Assembly (NCBI GenBank): GCA_951848785.1
Contig: CATOUR010000054.1
Location: 16,239,711 to 16,303,710, forward strand
Reading direction: 5' to 3'
From: Callosobruchus maculatus
Lineage: Eukaryota > Arthropoda > Insecta > Coleoptera > Chrysomelidae
Length of the DNA stretch: 64,000 nucleotides
Of this stretch, positions 10,146 to 22,656 are shown piece after piece. The notes below the pieces were generated by a model. That model made no database searches, had not been told where the DNA came from, and saw only the letters and a program-made list of their open reading frames with translations. The first letter of the stretch is position 1; each line of letters begins with the position of its first letter. A program made the translations under genes and the position numbers.

Positions 10146-13100
10146 ATATTCAGTTGGATATCTATCATATCAACAAAGCATATCCATGAACCTTTCCGAC
10201 TGAAGAGTTGATACTTTGAGATGATAAGATAACGTCTTACGTATATTCCGAATTACCTTACATCCAACGCAGAAACTGGAAATGTTAAATTAGGGAGTTG
10301 TAGACAGTGGACAAATGTATCAGATGAGACCAGTAATTGCATTTCTGAAAAGTATTCAAAAATTACGTCTCTATAGATATATATGCTTTTCAGTTTTCCA
10401 ATTAATAAATCTAATACTTTTGAATAAATTAACCTTATGTCAGTAGGATAGGAAGAATAGATTGATTTTCCACATGTCGTGTGTGAAATTAAGGGAGGTT
10501 TGCTTCTTAAGCTGGATTCGGGAAAAATATGTCTATCTTTTGTACCAAATTATCTGCTGGTATAGTAAAATGTAATCATTTGAATGCAGGAAATAAGATC
10601 AATTACAATTTATTGCAAATTCGTTGGAATCAAAATTCAATTGGATAGGTCTCAATCTACCCCTACTTTGAAGGTTCCAGAATTAAAACATTTTTTTTTA
10701 TTTCTTTATCTGAATGTTCTAGGTGACCTCCGTCATTGAATTTGAAGTTGCATGTACCACCGTTTTTAAGTCTCTAATTGTATAAATTAATATTGAGAAA
10801 CAGAAGAGTTTCAGAGTTCATCAAAAATAAACTTTTTTGACATATAAATTATGATGCAGAATAAAATACTGCTATGTGGTTGTAACAAGTAATTTTCAAG
10901 TTATCTAAATCCACTGAGCCATCTTATAAGAATTTATATAGTTATGTGGTTACACAATTTTTCCATAATATGGACTTCTAGTTATTAGATTTTTGGGTAT
11001 GTGAATAGTGAAATACAGCTTCTCTGTTTTTATGTCTTACTTAGCTTATATGTGTACATAATAGTTTGGCTAATATTATAACTTTGAACAATTTTGAACT
11101 CTTTAGAGTTCAAAGTCAAGCTGTGTATATTTGGATCGAATTCACCTGGTGTAGTTCACCCAAAATAACTTTAATGGCTACACACTTATAACAGACAAGT
11201 ATGGGGATATCAGAAGCCACATAATTTTAAAATAGATGCTAGTTCCTTTACACTGTCTATCCCAATGCTTAGGAGATATGTGGGTCTATACTTTTAGTGG
11301 CTCCAGCTCTACAACAGGTGATTCACTCAAACCGTTGCCTTGTAACTTGAATCTAAATTATAATCTCAAAATTCAGGTCAATTTGGATAGGCTTACGCAA
11401 GGCTGATCTTACACAGAACAACATTTTTAAGTTGGCGGCACATACGGTCTGACCAGATTTTGATGAACTTGATTTTTTCAAATGAACATACTGTATATTA
11501 TTGCATCTTTAAATCTGGTGCTGAGTTTACTTTGTTCCAAATATTAGCTGTTTCCCAGTTACTCGCAAACTTACTAAGGAAATGATGACACTACATAAAG
11601 CGATATACTGATATTATTTTCCAAGATTCCGATCGTGGCAAAAACTGTGAAAAATGAACACATTCACTCTATTTCTTCTGCATAGCATAACATTATCTAA
11701 AGGTGCATTTATACTATGCAATAAGTTTTATAAACTTTTGTTTCAAAACAAATTTACTGAATCATTTTGTTTTATAACATGTTGCAAAACATTGAGGCGA
11801 CCATGAAGTCGTGGTTATAAATTACACAAACAATTTTCGGCTACAGAATTTTGTTCTCTCTATAAATCATTTGAAGCTTTTTTGATATCATTTACCAAAA
11901 CGACCCTATTTTTCCAAAATCGTCGCGAGGTATCCCCCCCCCTCTAGCGGCAACCCTACAAGGGTTTTGCTGTCAAAAATCCTTAATGTCTAGACTATAA
12001 CAAGTAGCCTTACCTAAATACCTATTTTTTTATATATACTTATTTTTGCGATTAAATTTGGAACATTTTTATTGTAACCGTTTCCATAGCCAACCTCTTG
12101 GGAATTTGTTGAGCTAGTAATTTATACGGACATCATACTAGATAGGTATAGCGAAACCTAACACAGGTCCCTAGACGTTATTTTCCATCCAACAGCACAG
12201 CAACTACAAGGTGTGCCATTTGAAAATTTTATTTTTTTTTTTTTTAGATTCTATTTCGCTTATTTTGAAGTCAATTCAAATTAATTTGAGGCAAGTTTTC
12301 AATTGAATAGATTAAAACGGCCTTTTTAAAACACCACAAAGACATCAGATGATACTTTGGTTAGAACTCATACCTTATTTGGGGACATTGGTTGGTAAAA
12401 GATTTAGTAAATTTGCGGAAAACTTTGAGATGGCTATTATCTGGGATTTTAGTGTAGCAAAGTTGACGTAGAATTCAGCGATGTGTCAGAAAGTGCAATA
12501 ACGTATACAATATCTTGGAAATATCATAGTCTAAAGCGTAGAGTACACTACCCTGAAATTTTCGAATCAAATTTTCGACAAGTACAAAAGATTTCGATGA
12601 ATCACCCTGTATGCCATATTGACAGCACCCAGCTGCCCTCGCCAGACTCTAAAACGTTTAAAACTCAGGGGCATTCAAAATTATGGGCTTCACGATTTCG
12701 CCAACATTTGTACTATAAGCATTTGTGTATAGTTTTGGGTTTTGGGCAATGTAGTTAATTATAAATAACGAAGTGAACTATTAACTTCAATGACTGACAA
12801 CACATTTTAATGAATACGGTAATTTGAAGGCTGATGATTGGAATCGCTGTAAATTAGGATAAAATACAAACAAAAATATTGTAAAACAGACACGGGTGAA
12901 GAATACTTCATTAGAAATACTACTAGCAAATACTAACAGAGTTGTTCTTTAGGCTGCTAACAATTTAATTTTACTCTGAGGTATATATACCCCAAAGAGT
13001 TTTACGGATGTAGTTTCGTATTTGCATCCAAAGAATTCAAAGCGAACTTATAAGTAGTAGCATATTGCTTCAGATAAATTATATGGCATCTTAAACTTTG

Positions 13101-13590
13101 AATTGATAGATGTTCCTTGTTAATCAGGTTTTTACTGTGTGGCACAAATTTAAACCTCTCACTAAGGCTAAAGGCATACCGCACCTCAGAAGAATTGCGA
13201 CAATGTTATGTGAATGTTTACATGAAATCGCTCTAACACTGTAGTTATCGAGAAACGAACTCCCTCTCGGTAAATTATTCTACAGCATTTAAGTTCCCAA
13301 AAGAATATATTTTGGTTTGAGGTGTTCGAACTTGGACCTGGTGAATGTGGGTCCTTTGGTCTTCTCTATAGTATTCCATGTTCTGGCGGTTCTTGGTGTT
13401 ATTATTATTATTATCTAAAATTTCTCTTAGAACACAGTAGAACAAGGATAGATCAGCAGATAAGTAGAAGTAGAGTAGAAGAGCATACCCAGATTCTGGG
13501 GTTACTACCTGATAATGCTGACTACATAGACTTGTTATCGCTGATATTAACGTCCAGAAGCTTTATCTCCAATTTCTATTAGTATGCTGA
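10146..13590. other. Intergenic, no gene recognised
   Basis: Long AT-rich stretch. A near-perfect palindrome with 10-bp arms TTTGAACTCT and AGAGTTCAAA and a 2-nt centre lies at 11093-11114. Around 12213 and 12612 are 'ggtgtgcca' and 'caccctgtatgcc', which resemble ends of 'acagggtgtgcca'-type short repeats, but the boundaries are not clear. Confidence 0.4.
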
Positions 13591-13599
13591 AGAATGTGA

Positions 13600-14660
13600 G
13601 GAGATCAGCAGATTAGGCTTCTTGCAAAGAAAGATAACCACCACCTTCTGGGAATCCGACGTTAATCTGCTGGCTACATGGAAGTCAACAGTTGATCAAA
13701 TTCTTACGCTAAAATCCATACAACAAAATAGTTTCCAGCAAAATTTAGCCTTACATCTACTTTTCATAGGTTTCAAACAGGCTTCCGATACCATCATATG
13801 AGAAACACTTTATAAAACCATTAATAGAATTAGGAGACTCAAATAGATAACTGAAGCTAATACGAATTACTTTATTGGATACAAGAAAAGGACTGAGACA
13901 GGGTGATCCATTAGTCGCAGATTAATTCAACCTAGTTCTAGAACAGCTAAAAAGTAACAGCAAAATACCGAGATGTGGACGACTTTTTCACCGTGAACAG
14001 TGCGTTGCCTATGGAGACTATATATTCAACCTGACAAGATCAGAAAGGCAGCTGGGAACAGCATTTAGATTTGAAGAAGAGTCAAAAAAATGTGGAGCAT
14101 CAATAAATGAAGAAAAAACCAAACATATGGAGATGTGGGCTGATGTATTAGAAAGCTAAAGGTACATAGAATTTCAATCACAGAATAGAATATATACATT
14201 TGAAAGGGTGGAAGGGTTCGAATATCTGGTGTGATAATCACTAACAAATATCTGTGAAATTGATAAGAGAATGTTCAAAATTAGTAAAGCAGTTGAGTCG
14301 CTTTCGAAAATTTTGAATGCAGAAGAAGATTCTAGGGGAGCGAAAATTAGAATGTATGTAACAATAATACCATGGTTTTTTATATGCATGTGAAGCATGG
14401 ACAATGACTCAACAAGATAATAAAAGCTAGAAATCTGGAAGAGAAAAATATTGAGGAGAATTTTTTGAGGCATTGAGATAAATGAGAGACAATAAATAAG
14501 ACATATGAAGAAAGAATTAATTAAAAGAAAATGGTTGACAGAAGTACAAAAAAAATACAAGAGAAGTGGAAAATACTGGAGGAGGCCTGCCACTGATCGA
14601 AAGAGTTGGAAACGAATAGTAGATAAGATAGAAGCCAATTGTCTTTAAGAGACTTGACCC
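13600..14660 (+). pseudogene. LINE reverse transcriptase relic, + strand
   Basis: Broken frames follow the order of a LINE reverse transcriptase. LLFIGFKQASDTII (about 13756-13798) matches 'iDF.qAfDsi'. RKGLRQGDPL (about 13885-13915) is the G-rich loop 'GLRQGDPLSP'. A region about 14085-14240 holds 'GASINEEKT' and 'ERVEGFEYL'. KAVESLSKILN and RGAKIRMYVTII (14285-14375) match 'L.siLns..ls...KirlYkt.i', and KLEIWKRKILRRIF (14425-14470) matches the C-terminal domain. Many stops interrupt it, including in the FADD-containing part, so it is old. No target duplication was found. Confidence 0.75.
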
Positions 14661-17640
14661 ATAGTTCCTCTTAGTAGACTATAGAATATGGATGTACCAG
14701 TAAACCGGGCTTCTATAATAAAAGAGCCCACACGGTGCTGACTCGTTAGACTAATTATTTCTTATATCTGGCTTCTGACATTGTAATAAACCTCAGCTTC
14801 TGTGTTTCACGCCTGACAGTGCAGTAGAATGTAAGCAGACCAGGCCTCTTGACTATGTATAGTGAGCTAGAACTATTGTTTAGACTACCATACAGGTTTT
14901 TTTGCACCAATATGCATGGATATATAAACACGTTTAACTATTATATGTGGTTCTTGTATTTGTATCAGAAATGTTTGCTCTAGGTCTTAAATTACTTGAT
15001 CTTTCTACTACCAGGGCAAGAGCTTCAAAAGGCATCAGTTCTTCAATCTTCAGCAATCCTAAATATTATTTTTCAATCTCGCCTGGCTGAAGTCATCATC
15101 ATAGTCACAATGTCTTAACAGACATGTTGTAAACTCGTAAAATGCATTTTACTCATTTTACAAGTTTTTCTTGGGATATCTATAAGAACTTTAATGCAGC
15201 AGTTTCCCATTTGCTTTCGGCATCTTCATGCCGTCGACCAGATGGTATCTACTGGTTCATCCGCCTTTAGGGGCAATTTCTTACCCCAAGGACAAGAAGG
15301 TGTCCTGGCTCTTGTCAACTCGTCCATCCAAACCTGTCGGTTGAGAAGAGGTTACTCCTTATACCGACAGTAGTTCGGTTCCTTTTAGTCGCCTTTTACG
15401 ACACGCTGGATATACGATGGGAGATATTCTAACGCGCCCCCACACGAGACTCCGGCCGAAGCAAGCTGAAGCATTAAAAAATGTTTTGAAATATGGTCAT
15501 TTGGGGTCCTGAAATTCGTTCCGCTATTTTTTTTTTATTCATTGTCTTGGATAGCTCATATTCTCCTGTAGTTAAACGTGTACCACATATAACATCAAAT
15601 TTTCTTCAATGTTCCGAAGTCCTACATCATATCAGATACGTTTACCATACTTTTTTTATCGACCTAAAACTTAAGCTTCGAGGAGTGCATTAAAGCAGTA
15701 TTGTACAGTAGAGTAGAGGAGCTGTTTAAGTAGGTACACATTTTGCAGTTGAGAGGAACATCCAGCTTTTAGAACTCTTGTAAAAGCTGATTACATTGTC
15801 ACATGTTACTGTTGATATAAACTCCAAAAAGCTTGATGAAAAGTGGGTATTGGTGATATTAGGTGTCCCTTTTTATCTACTAGTTATGGGTTATAGTACT
15901 ACTGTTCACTGTTATTTTATCCAGTAAGAAATGTGTGGTAGCTGAAATTTGATCTACAAGTACTATTTTAGCCTAATTTGAACATTTCTACTTTACTTGC
16001 GATTTCATCGTTACATTTTTTTAATGAAGCTTTATTATAATATCTTCAATTTTTGATTAAATAGTCTAGCTGCCGCAGATGGATATGCTTAGGACAGTCT
16101 GTATAAGAATAATTCTGAAATATGGGTGTATTCATCCCTAAATATTATACAAATTAATTCGTCCATCATTTGAGACAATACAGGGTTACGAAGAAATATG
16201 GGGCCAAGAGTTACAGAAGCCTCCCATTACTCTAAGTCTGACCTATTGTTGATGCAATAGAGATGTTACTTGCTGCAGAATAAAACATAATCATTCCATA
16301 AGAATCAGGCCATTCGGCACCCGCATAACTTATTGATCACCAACTGACGTTTCAATTATATATCCTGAGGCTTAAGACAAGAAATATGAATTAACCTATA
16401 AGTCACGCACCGCTTAATCAACAGAAAAGCTTAAGGGAATGCATAATAGTTGAGAAGTCGAGATTTACCAATTTCTTAAAAGCTATGTCGTCTTTTTGTT
16501 ACTTTGTACAAACTCATGTTAATCCAAGATTGAGTTGTGCCATTTATTCTGATCAAAAAAATGTGTACCTATAAAAGATAACGTAGTAGTCCAGTGAAAT
16601 TCATTTTCTGTATACATTTTCTTGTCTTACATAATATGTCTATGTCATGTTAGTATGTTTGCAAGACTGAAATTCCATCAGCTTGTGTAGTTTCTAGGTC
16701 TCAAAGTTTGTGACATAAATTAGGAACATCGAAGATGCCACTATGTCTGAGAGAAATGTACCCACAGAAAAAGTATAATAAGCTAATCAAATTGCACTTT
16801 TGACTTTTGAGTTATAGCGCCATCAGTATGTTTACTGTCACATCCAGGACATACGACGACCCTAAAACCTGAACAGCGGAACACTTCTCAACTTTTTGAT
16901 CTCGGTGTAACTAAAATATTTTATTTATTATTGGTTTCAATTTTAACAAAATGGAGGCAGAAGTCAGGTGCACCGGCACTCCGGTTTCAAACACTTTTTA
17001 TTTCTATGTTTACCGTGGAAGGAGTTGAGTTATAGGAATAATTTGATTGGTCTATATACTATGCTTTCGAGGACAAGCGGTTGTACAGAAATTTGCTCTT
17101 TAGATGTTTAAAGCATTCTAAGATCTGTTGAGAGCGTTTCATGCAAAAAGTTTTCCAGAAAGTTAAGATTTTGTTTCGAAGAACATACAGAAGAAACATG
17201 ATATTGAGTTTGTTATTATGTTGCACAATATAATAATTGTTGTAGTTATTAGTCTTGGTGGAAAATTCAAAAGATTTCAAAAAGTACTTGAGTAAAGAGT
17301 TTGATACAATTTTGCTGAACGAATTTGTCGTAAGCTGAACGGGATGCATATGCCATGAAGCCTCAAATAGGAGACTTCAAACCTATACAAGACTCCATCA
17401 AGTGGAACAAAAATAATTAATACAATCTTATTCAAAATACGAATCCTACAAAACTCCAAAGGAGAGTTTTTGAAACCAGTATTTTTTGAACTGTCGAAGA
17501 ATGATAAAATTCATTAGTGTATATGGCTTAAGTGAAAAGTTATTTTGAAACTACTATATTTGATCAAGATATGTTATGATCGGTGGAAAGATACAAAAAA
17601 TTAGAGCAGGCGACAGAAAGGATCTGCCAGTGCGCCATCT
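14661..17640. other. Intergenic; one fragment of repeat-like higher-GC sequence
   Basis: No gene recognised. The piece 15215-15440 is richer in GC than its flanks, contains 'gtcgccttttacgacacgc', and looks like part of a dispersed retroelement rather than a gene; I cannot name the family. The rest is AT-rich with chance ORFs only. Confidence 0.35.
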
Positions 17641-17662
17641 GGTACCCGAAGGTAACGGCAAA

Positions 17663-17768
17663 CCAAATAAAGCGCTGCTAAACAGCAGCAGACTTCTTGG
17701 TGGAACGCTACGACGCGTTCGCTTGGCCAACCAGAAGAGCGCGGTTCTATATGCTGCTGCATATGAGA
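17663..17768 (+). repeat. Dispersed ~105-bp repeat with two short hairpins (copy 1)
   Basis: Matches 53122-53238 along its length: 'gctgctaaacagcagc', then 'cttcttggtggaacgc', 'gcgttcgcttggcc', 'accagaagagcgcggttc', and 'atatgctgctgcatatga'. Two small stem-loops (GCTGCT/AGCAGC and ATATGC/GCATAT) sit at its ends in both copies. It encodes nothing recognisable. At 53 kb it is embedded in a relative of the 751-1695 element, so it may be a module of that family. Confidence 0.65.
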
Positions 17769-18116
17769 TATAGAGAAACACTCGTATGATCAAAATTATG
17801 TTTAACATCAAATCCAAGAACTTTCTTGTCACATTAGAAAATGCTGAGATTTCTTAAAGATTTCTTTATAAAATTTACCATTTCTGAAACAAACTAGCGC
17901 TCAATCGTTTTTTAAGCAGTGATAAAGTCGTGATGTTTTCAAACTTTGTAATTGGAAAAATTAATGAGGTAATGATGCAGAAGGGAAGAGTAAAATTTGC
18001 TATTATTAGTGGTTCTAGCTGTGTTTACATTACCGTCAAATATAAGTTGTTTTCTTTGAATATAAACAGATATGTTAATAAAAGGTACTGAACAAAAATA
18101 CTTAATAGTTTTAGCA

Positions 18117-18338
18117 TTATGGAGGACATATTTGGAATATCGCTGTATTTTTATTTTCTTTTTTTTTTTGTGGCATCTTCACGGCACTGCATTCTTCATA
18201 GATTAGTTTGAACCACCGTGTAGAAGAATACAAATCTTCTTCCTTTTTACAAACGGCCACTACTTCATCATTATTGGCACATTGCTGATACGTCTGAACT
18301 GCACATTTAGTTGATGTAACTGATACTGCTTTATGCAT
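18117..18338 (-). CDS. Possible small cysteine-containing protein or exon
   Basis: A 73-codon minus-strand frame starting MHKAVSVTSTKC has six cysteines, including KCAVQTYQQC, VVAVCKKEEDLY and YEECSAVKM. The spacing of VC, Y and EC faintly recalls Kazal-like inhibitor domains, but the usual first Cys pair and the signal peptide are missing. It ends in a Lys-rich tail encoded by an A run. No neighbouring exon was found. It may be a chance ORF. Confidence 0.2.
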   Translation of the reverse strand: MHKAVSVTSTKCAVQTYQQCANNDEVVAVCKKEEDLYSSTRWFKLIYEECSAVKMPQKKKENKNTAIFQICPP

Positions 18339-18360
18339 TTATTTTGGTATGCATAAAGCA
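18327..18360. repeat. Perfect 12-bp inverted repeat
   Basis: TGCTTTATGCAT at 18327-18338 and ATGCATAAAGCA at 18349-18360 form a perfect stem with a 10-nt loop. It sits at the 5' end of the 18117-18338 frame. No function is assigned. Confidence 0.6.
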
Positions 18361-19558
18361 ATACGACATATGAGACTGTGCGCTTTTGCACTTTGAGCTG
18401 CGTGTAGTAGACATCAATTTATTTCATGTGACTGAAAAACAAACTCGGCTCTCTCTACTACAGCATTTCCTGTATGTATATACAAATATAGTAGGTTCAG
18501 TTTAGCATGAAAGCTGTTCAATTTTGCTACCGCGCTTGACTAACTCAAAAACATTTAAAAGCAATTTTCTAGAATGAAAGTAAGATGTATCAGAATTCCA
18601 AATAGATAAGCATAGCCTGTTTTGCTATTCTGCTTTTCTTGTCCATGAATAAAAAAACACATATGCTGTCACGTCTGTGAACAAAATATTAGTAAAATGT
18701 ATCTTCAAGCACATGCACATGCAACAAAAGAAGTAGTTACGTGATAGCTTTCAGAGCTTACATTGAGTCTTACTATGTTAAAAAATAATTGTAGACTATT
18801 TTTATTTAGAAACATAGATTAAATATTGCGAAAAACTCAAAACACCTACCTAGGCTAAAAAAATGTATCCCGTGGTGAGCTTATTATACCCATAACAATA
18901 TGTTATGGAAAGTTATTGATCATTCGCTCCTCTATTCCCTAAATAAATGAACCACTTATTGCCTAATTCAGTTAATTTCAATTCTCTTCATTATGTTACA
19001 GAATTTTAGATTTAAACTCTAACGAATGTTTATTCATGACATTATCGAATTTATCATTTCATTTTTTTTTTTTTGACGCTCGGATACAATGGTACAAAAT
19101 AAATTATTGTCTGTTTTGAAACGGTTACTTAAAAACACTTTGGGAACTGGAAGGTGTTTCAAATTTATGTTGTCCCTATTAACAGATTTATAACCACGGC
19201 GATACTTTATTAAGGTTTATTTTTCAGATTTTGTATCATAAAGAACAATTGAGGACTTGGCTACTGCTGGCAATTGAAAATAATTTAGGGTTATTTTTAA
19301 AATCCCACGTTTCCCAGTGGCTCTCCTTCCAAATTATTCTACATAAAAAAGTGAATTTGGAGCATTTTTCAATTTGTCGCCTTCCTTACAAAAGGGCCTA
19401 TCTCATTTTTAGTGATTTTTCAGGAGTTTTTTTCAAGTGGCCTATCTTGATATGGGCCAATTTGTGAGATTCTTTACGTGTCAAAATTGAGAAGCACACG
19501 TCATAACTTCGGAACTGTCCATATTTGAGATACGCCGTTAAAAGGGTAGCTATGTTAC
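18361..19558. other. Intergenic, nothing recognised
   Basis: AT-rich sequence with no supported gene or repeat boundary. Confidence 0.4.
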
Positions 19559-20461
19559 CAATCTTTTTCAACCCGCGGCGCACTTTCAAGTTTGGCATTT
19601 TGTCACGGCGCCCTACCTTATACCTACAGCTATTTTAAATAGATACTGTCGAAACAAATAGGTATCTACAATAATAGCAGACACAAAAATGAAAACTTCC
19701 TCAATAGGAAATGAAGCTCATTTTATTATATTTATAAGAATTCAGAATTGAAACAGAAAACAAAAAGAAAGACTCAACAAAAACAAAAATAACATACGAC
19801 AGTGAAATGAATGTGACGAATGAGTTTGGTGATCTCCGCACAGTTTTTCAAAACGGGGAATAAAATTCGACACTGCGACTCATTTCTTGCTCCTCATTGA
19901 TCCTTGAGCGATATTTGTTCTTGATTACAGCTACGGCTAAAAATCCAGTTTCATATAAATATGGCGTTGCGAACGGAATAAAAATTCTTAAAGCTTTTGA
20001 AGTTAGGTTTGGATATTCATTTTGAATCGATAACCAAAGCTCCACCAAATAGGATTTGGAGAATTCTGGCGGAGCTTGCGTATAAAAGGGATCTTGGTTC
20101 CACGCAAATTTTTCGACATCATCATCTGCCACCACTCAGTGAGCTTCCACAAGTGTTCCGCCAAAAGGGCCATCAGGTCTTGTGAGACAACCAGTTCATT
20201 GGATCCCGCATATTTATACAATTGTGGAAAGCAATCTTGACCGCCGCCTTCATTCGTCTTTTTCATCAAAACTTGTAGTTTCTTCCTGAACATTGTAATC
20301 TTCTCCAGTAGTTTCAAAATGTGGCGAGCGTCAGAATAGGTATTGTTGCTTTTTAGGCACCCACAAATATTTGTGCTTTAGACTTAGAGGATCAACTCTG
20401 CGCCCCTCTTTACTTTCTATGGCGCACCAGGGCGCCGCGGCGCACAGGTTGGGAATGCCTG
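19559..20461 (-). mobile_element. hAT element (ZBED/Buster-like), internally deleted
   Basis: The right end 'ggttgggaatgcctg' is the reverse complement of a CAGGCATTCCCAACC-type hAT end, and a related 'tcaacccgcggcgcac' lies at the left end (about 19569). 'gcgccgcggcgcac' appears next to the right end. Between them is the 3' part of a transposase gene on the minus strand (19848-20317). No matching 8-bp target duplication was seen, so the left end may be eroded. Confidence 0.65.
19848..20317 (-). pseudogene. hAT transposase, C-terminal dimerisation region
   Basis: Two overlapping minus-strand frames join near 20110-20130 by a frameshift. The first (from 20317) reads KLQVLMKKTNEGG, CFPQLYKYAG and MALLAEHLWKLTEW, matching the region before the C-terminal domain. 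The second reads SKSYLVELWLSIQNEYPNL, ALRIFIPFATPYLYETGF, IKNKYRSRIN and EEQEMSRSVE. This is the conserved hAT C-terminus ('l..FW...k.eyp.l...Al..l.pf.tTYlCE.gFS.l...Kt.yRsrl'). The S of 'GFS' is L here and the frame is broken, so the protein is dead. Confidence 0.75.
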
Positions 20462-20814
20462 GTCTAACTCATTTCAGCATTTTTTTGAGATGAGTCCTCT
20501 TGAAAGGACGGCGACGAATTGTACCTTGAACTTTTTTTGATAGTTACTCAGCTAGGAAGATGAGTCTACCTCCACTAGATTGAGTTCGATAGCTATATAG
20601 TTAGTTGCACTTATGTGCTACAGTAGTAAGCCATTAACAAGTTTTTCGTTAAGATCAAGTCCTTAAATTCTTTTCGAGTCATAGAAGGGCCAAGGATTAC
20701 CAGTTAAACCGAGAACTGGGGACAAGAGCGGGAGTTGAAATTTCAATAAACCTCGGAGGTTGGGAGTCAGGGAGCTGAACAAAAGACAAACAAATCTATA
20801 AATACCTTTCAGAT

Positions 20815-21500
20815 ACCTAGAGGCTGCTCTGAAAGCACTGAGCTCCAAACGGGTTGACTCAAGACTCGTACGGATGCATACGTCTCCTCAATGAACTTGG
20901 AGCAAGCAACAAGATTACGAGTACTTTGGTTTGGGTTCCAGGGCATAGTGGAGTTGAAGGCAATGTATTTGCCGACACACTCGCAAGAGCAGGAATCGAA
21001 TCTTTGTTCATAGGACCAGAACCATTTCCAGGCATTGTGAAGAGCACTGCCTGGAGAACCATCTCAGATTGGGCAGATAGAAAAGCACTCCTGAACTGGC
21101 GAGATACACCAGGGCTACTACACTTGAGGGTGTTCATACCATACCTCTCTAGTCAGGCCTCCCCGAGATCCTAGAATGGAGCAAGAATGATCTGCGCATT
21201 CTGGTCGGTCTGTTGACAGGAGATTGTCGTCCGGAAAACAATTTTGCGGGAGATAGGTCTGGAGCAAACAACGGGTTGTTGTTCGTTTCTGTTATTGTGC
21301 TCCTGTCCGGAGGTTTCAATCTTGCAGATTCACCCATCTAAAACCTTCTGACTTCAAGGAAGTTTCATCCAACACGACCATCGCCTTAGTCAAGAGGTGT
21401 GGATTGTATAGTGAACTCTAAAATGGGTGCGAGCCACAATAGACACAATAGGGTGGCTGTAGAAGGGGACATATTCACTCCACTAACTATCAACCTAACC
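20815..21500 (+). pseudogene. LINE RNase H domain and 3' tail (I/R1-like), + strand
   Basis: The frame 20854-21174 contains TLVWVPGHSGVEGNVFADTL, the end of an RNase H domain with its conserved HSG and the later Asp, as in RNase H-bearing insect LINEs. Before it (20815-20853) 'AALKALSS' belongs to the preceding helix in another frame. After about 21175 the frame is lost, but 'LRILVGLLTGD' can still be read near 21193. The piece ends with 'acctaacctaacc' near 21493-21505, probably the 3' end. The reverse transcriptase part is missing. Confidence 0.75.
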
Positions 21501-22656
21501 TAACCAGTTAGACCGACGATATTAGACACGGAGACACGTCTTTGAAAACCCAATTTCTGCTCATTCCATTTTATCTTGTAAGTGTTAAGCTGAATAACTA
21601 CTGCGAACATAAGCTTGTGTATTAAGTATCCATTACAAGTCAAAAAGCGGGTGTTTTGTGGCCTAAAGCAATTTTATCATGCGATTCTGATCATCAGTCA
21701 GATAAATTGATCAATTTTTGGTGATTGTGTAAATAGAATCACGTCACCTCTAGTGAGAAAAATAATTTTGTGTATGTATGTATATGTTTATATTTGTTAT
21801 GGTGCTTTTATCCCATTTAGGTGTGATAGACTTTGTATATAAATATTATAAAAACAACCTTTATATTGCTTATTTGTTAATGTACATATAAGATTTCTAT
21901 CAATGAGTAAAATAAATCAGTAACTAATGTTTTTGAATTCAAATTGATGAATTTGTACTTTTAGGAAACAATGTAGTACTGTAAAGTTGGGATTTGTTAA
22001 GTTTTTATGGGCTCTTCAGAGCGGCTTCTTCTTTTTAATAAAAAAAATATTATGACTTCCGTTTTATCTTATTTAACCTGTACCCAAAACACACCAGACG
22101 CTCAGATTTTTTTGTCTAAATCTGTCTGGTGAACAAATGGAAGTGAAGCAATCACCATCAATGTATTTATATTCAGTACATTTAATTCAAATGTCACATG
22201 AATTTGGTGAACACTTTTGGGTTTAACTTTCTACAGTTTAAATATATTTTGTGAGTTTTAAAAAAAATTGTGCAAGGGATAGAATCACGTCGATTGACGT
22301 GCAGTGTTTGCCACACATTTCAATAAGTTTTTGATGGTTCACGGCGAACCAACGTTCTGTTGTCTGATCTATCCTCTGTCGGTGTAATGTGTGATGTTTA
22401 AATCAGAAGCCAAGATTCCAGTTAATTGACTGATATCTGACAGTGATAATGTGTCGTGACAGAACTGATTAAAAATTTGGATTTATTTATAGATTTACAT
22501 AGATAGATAAAAGGTTTCAGGTGCTGCATGCTGCAGTTATGGGATTTTGAGAAAAAGTATCTTTTATATTTGACGCTTCTAAGAATGACCATGCCTACAA
22601 TATAATATGTTGCTGACTCTAGAAAAAAATAATGAAGTCAAGTTGATTGACTCGGT
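21501..22656. other. Intergenic with one stable hairpin
   Basis: No gene recognised. At 22092-22131 outer arms CACCAGAC/GTCTGGTG and inner arms CAGATTT/AAATCTG form a 40-nt two-stage stem-loop. The rest is AT-rich. Confidence 0.4.

Noticed and set aside
12483..12758. 91-codon + strand ORF
   Set aside because: No domain; sits in a probable short repeat.
14065..14638. Hydrophobic minus-strand ORFs (60 and 154 codons)
   Set aside because: They are antisense shadows of a + strand LINE reverse transcriptase relic.
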